A DNA stretch of 7,009 nucleotides, taken from positions 1 through 7,009 of the forward strand of contig CALJAE010000132.1 in NCBI GenBank assembly GCA_938028175.1, written 5' to 3'. Shown one piece after another: positions 6,040 through 7,009 of this stretch. The stretch is from an uncultured Acidimicrobiales bacterium (GTDB lineage Bacteria > Actinomycetota > Acidimicrobiia > Acidimicrobiales > SZUA-35). Position 1 is the stretch's first letter; every line of letters starts with the position of its first letter. The position numbers and the translations under genes were made by a program. A model generated the notes under the pieces. It searched no databases and was not told the origin of the DNA. It saw only the letters and a list, made by a program, of their open reading frames with translations.

Positions 6040-7009
6040 ATGGCGGATATAAGAGATAAGTTCTATCGTCTGTATGGCATTGCGACCGACGAAGAGCTGA
6101 TTGAGACCCACGGTCCCGGTTTTCTTGCAGCTCTGAATATATTCGAGCCTTTGCTAGCTGAGAATGCCAGAGTGAAAGTCACTGATAAGTACCTGTCTAA
6201 GATATTCGATCTTCATACCGGATTAGCGATGATTCTTGTCGGACTCTACGAGCCATTGGGTTACGTCTCGGTAGAGCCGGTAGCGGACAGCAGGGCGTCG
6301 TCAGTTCGAATCACAGGTGCTGGCGTTAGGGAGCTTAGGCGCCACGAACAGAATGGCTCACTAGCTTGTTTGCCAATCAGACGAAATCACCGAGACTCAC
6401 TTTCTTATTTAGCAGCCATTGCAAACAACGGACAACCTGGTGCTGTCGCTGTCGTCAATCCACGGCCAGCTCATCTAAATACTGCTAAAACGTTTAGAGA
6501 GATGGCTGGCTGGCTATATGACAATCGGTTTGTTACTGTTTCTAATCAGACCAGACCCAGCGTTAAGCGATACTTTGTGCCAACTGAGCTGGGTGAACGC
6601 CTACTTGCAACACAGCAGAATGTTATACCTCAGAAGACACCAAAGACTGAGTCTGTACTCCAAAGTAGTCGGGTTGCGCCGATTGTTTCATATCATCGTC
6701 AGAATAGACAGTGGCGATCAGCAAAAGACCTGGAGCTAGCTCAACGACTATTAGTTTCACTGGTTGCGCTGCGTGGTTTGCAGACAACGCCAGGGCTTAC
6801 GGCACAACAAATTGCAGGTGCCTATGCCATCCCTGTTTCAACCGTATATAGATCTCTGAATCGGCTCCTAGACGTTGAAGTCATCGATCAACATATTTCG
6901 TCCGGCTCTGGATCAACTGTCACAGTAAACGAGGCTGGTCATCAAACAGCTCAATTAATTGGCTACATGCCAACATTTCCTCTGAATGGGCCGCTTCGCC
7001 GGTCTCGCA
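6040..7009 (+). CDS. Multi-winged-helix protein, putative DNA-binding regulator, 3'-truncated by window edge
   Basis: An uninterrupted frame from the ATG at 6040 runs to the window end (323 complete codons, no stop), so the C-terminus lies outside. Three winged-helix-like units follow one another. Unit 1 (about 27-104) has LVGLYEPLGYVSVEP and closes VRITGAGVRELR. Unit 2 (about 119-192) has the helix FREMAGWLYDNRFVTVS and closes YFVPTELGERLLA. Unit 3 (about 237-305) has a classic helix-turn-helix, LTAQQIAGAYAIPVSTVYRS, then LNRLLDVEVID and a Gly/Ser-rich wing, and closes VTVNEAGHQTAQLI. A basic, Gln/Ser-rich linker (about 193-236) separates units 2 and 3. The N-terminus parallels the preceding protein (Met-Ala, Phe8, a GY-containing helix end near residue 74), so the two are probably paralogues. 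Unit 3 is the strongest DNA-binding candidate. The function is otherwise unknown; a stand-alone regulator or part of a small accessory cluster are both possible. Confidence 0.75.
   Translation, partial: MADIRDKFYRLYGIATDEELIETHGPGFLAALNIFEPLLAENARVKVTDKYLSKIFDLHTGLAMILVGLYEPLGYVSVEPVADSRASSVRITGAGVRELRRHEQNGSLACLPIRRNHRDSLSYLAAIANNGQPGAVAVVNPRPAHLNTAKTFREMAGWLYDNRFVTVSNQTRPSVKRYFVPTELGERLLATQQNVIPQKTPKTESVLQSSRVAPIVSYHRQNRQWRSAKDLELAQRLLVSLVALRGLQTTPGLTAQQIAGAYAIPVSTVYRSLNRLLDVEVIDQHISSGSGSTVTVNEAGHQTAQLIGYMPTFPLNGPLRRSR

Noticed and set aside
6518..6739. Plus-strand 73-codon frame in another phase
   Set aside because: It lies wholly inside the long open winged-helix frame from 6040, which has recognisable domain patterns.

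Overview
The window reads as a bacterial chromosome segment, most likely from an actinobacterium. The order sucD - purH - folD is the conserved actinobacterial neighbourhood (sucC-sucD-purN-purH-folD). FolD carries the actinobacterial form of the nucleotide-binding loop (GRGPTLGRP), and PurH has a shortened IMP cyclohydrolase linker (PFDTDPSIDLIDIGGPT) that I associate with Acidimicrobiia-type sequences. Base composition is moderate, roughly half GC, unlike high-GC soil actinobacteria and closer to aquatic or marine lineages. The class-level placement is inference.

Positions 1-4477 are housekeeping genes, all on the + strand. They are the 3' part of sucD (succinyl-CoA synthetase alpha), purH (its GTG start overlaps the sucD stop by one base), a 128-nt gap with a possible terminator and an odd 16S-3'-end-like sequence, an M24 Xaa-Pro-type metallopeptidase, and folD. 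FolD interconverts the one-carbon folates that supply 10-formyl-THF, the formyl donor PurH uses, so the purine and folate genes work together. purN, expected between sucD and purH, is absent here. PurH has Val where IMP cyclohydrolases normally have the conserved Lys of RVKTLHP.

Positions 4500-7009 look accessory. A convergent minus-strand gene (4500-5204) encodes a 234-aa mostly helical protein with a Ser/Thr/Pro-rich tail that I do not recognise. Across a 171-nt divergent intergenic region lie two tandem + strand genes. Their products are serial winged-helix proteins: two winged-helix units in the 203-aa first protein, and at least three in the second, which runs off the window. The two have similar N-termini and leader sequences and look like paralogues. 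This divergent cluster is the best candidate for something undescribed, but nothing in the sequence reveals its function.

There is no gene-free stretch longer than 300 bases. I saw no tRNA, rRNA, CRISPR array, insertion sequence or attachment site.
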